Shown: positions 14,838 through 14,996 of the stretch, one piece after another
How positions within the stretch are numbered: the stretch's first letter is position 1
Layout: each line of letters begins with the position of its first letter
Assembly: GCA_965365655.1 (NCBI GenBank)
Contig: CBDUCN010000106.1
Coordinates: 1-14,996, forward strand
Reading direction: 5' to 3'
DNA from: JBFHNV01 sp965365655
Lineage (GTDB): Bacteria > Pseudomonadota > Gammaproteobacteria > HK1
Length of the DNA stretch: 14,996 bases
Notes under the pieces: model-generated
Databases searched by the model: none
What the model saw: the letters and a program-made list of their open reading frames with translations, nothing else
Told to the model about the DNA's origin: nothing
Made by a program: the position numbers and the translations under genes

Positions 14838-14996
14838 ATCGCGGTCGCGATCCGGCGGTTCGCGCCGCGTCCCGCGCATTCGTGGTGCGATGGGAGACGT
14901 GCGCTGCCGTGCAGCCAGGATCGGTACTTCGTGGCGCGACCCGTGCGCCCGGCCGCGAGCGGGACGTTGCACGCACGGGCCGCTGGTAGCGTTTTC
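14838..14996. other. region after ftsH, no gene seen
   Basis: No supported gene occurs in the last 159 bp. An 8-bp inverted repeat, CCCGTGCG (14940-14947) and CGCACGGG (14972-14979), has a 24-nt loop and is followed 13 bp later by GTTTTC at the window edge. It could belong to a terminator, but the loop is long. Confidence 0.35.

Noticed and set aside
12837..14972. 711-codon minus-strand frame opposite ftsH
   Set aside because: It is antisense to a fully conserved FtsH and its composition mirrors ftsH codon usage.
14940..14979. Inverted repeat CCCGTGCG/CGCACGGG as the ftsH terminator
   Set aside because: The loop is 24 nt and the short T-run is 13 bp away at the window edge, so it is not a convincing intrinsic terminator.

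Overview
This GC-rich window reads as a gammaproteobacterial chromosome. The minus-strand order infC-rpmI-rplT-pheS-pheT-ihfA-merR-like-tRNA-Pro is a gammaproteobacterial arrangement. The IHF-alpha, PheT and FtsH sequences also look proteobacterial. I cannot name the genus. A halophilic, chemolithotrophic or Chromatiales-type lineage is possible but is only inference.

Region 1 (1-5692, minus strand) is a translation and nucleoid operon. It holds IF3, ribosomal proteins L35 and L20, both subunits of phenylalanyl-tRNA synthetase, IHF-alpha, a MerR-type regulator, and a tRNA-Pro(GGG) cut by the window edge. A good sigma-70-type promoter lies at 5595-5623, followed by a structured leader. infC appears to start at a rare ATC codon. 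Between rplT and pheS lies an intrinsic terminator that overlaps a 10-codon, phenylalanine-rich reading frame with its own ribosome binding site. This is a strong candidate for a pheM-like attenuator.

Region 2 (5693-8108) holds tRNA-Val(GAC) and uvrB on the minus strand and tRNA-Asn(GTT) on the plus strand. Both tRNAs have -35/-10 elements with 17-bp spacers. thrS, often upstream of infC, is absent here.

Region 3 (about 8109-9929) looks like an accessory pocket. It contains about 600 bp without a convincing gene, then a secreted C-type-lectin-like protein with a degenerate PEP-CTERM tail. After that come the first 44 codons of an IS21-type transposase (istA), a 152-bp miniature element with imperfect 36-bp terminal inverted repeats and TG...CA ends, and the tail of a VapC-type PIN toxin cut off at the element's tip.

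Region 4 (9930-12322, minus strand) is cydAB, a cytochrome bd-type quinol oxidase with a short Q-loop (cyanide-insensitive-oxidase type). Its two genes overlap by ATGA.

Region 5 (12323-14996, plus strand) starts with an intergenic region holding an AT-rich, repeat-containing island. A 64-aa DUF1674/SDHAF4-family protein and a complete FtsH AAA+ protease follow. The usual rlmE/folP/glmM neighbours of housekeeping ftsH are not visible, so this may be an additional copy.
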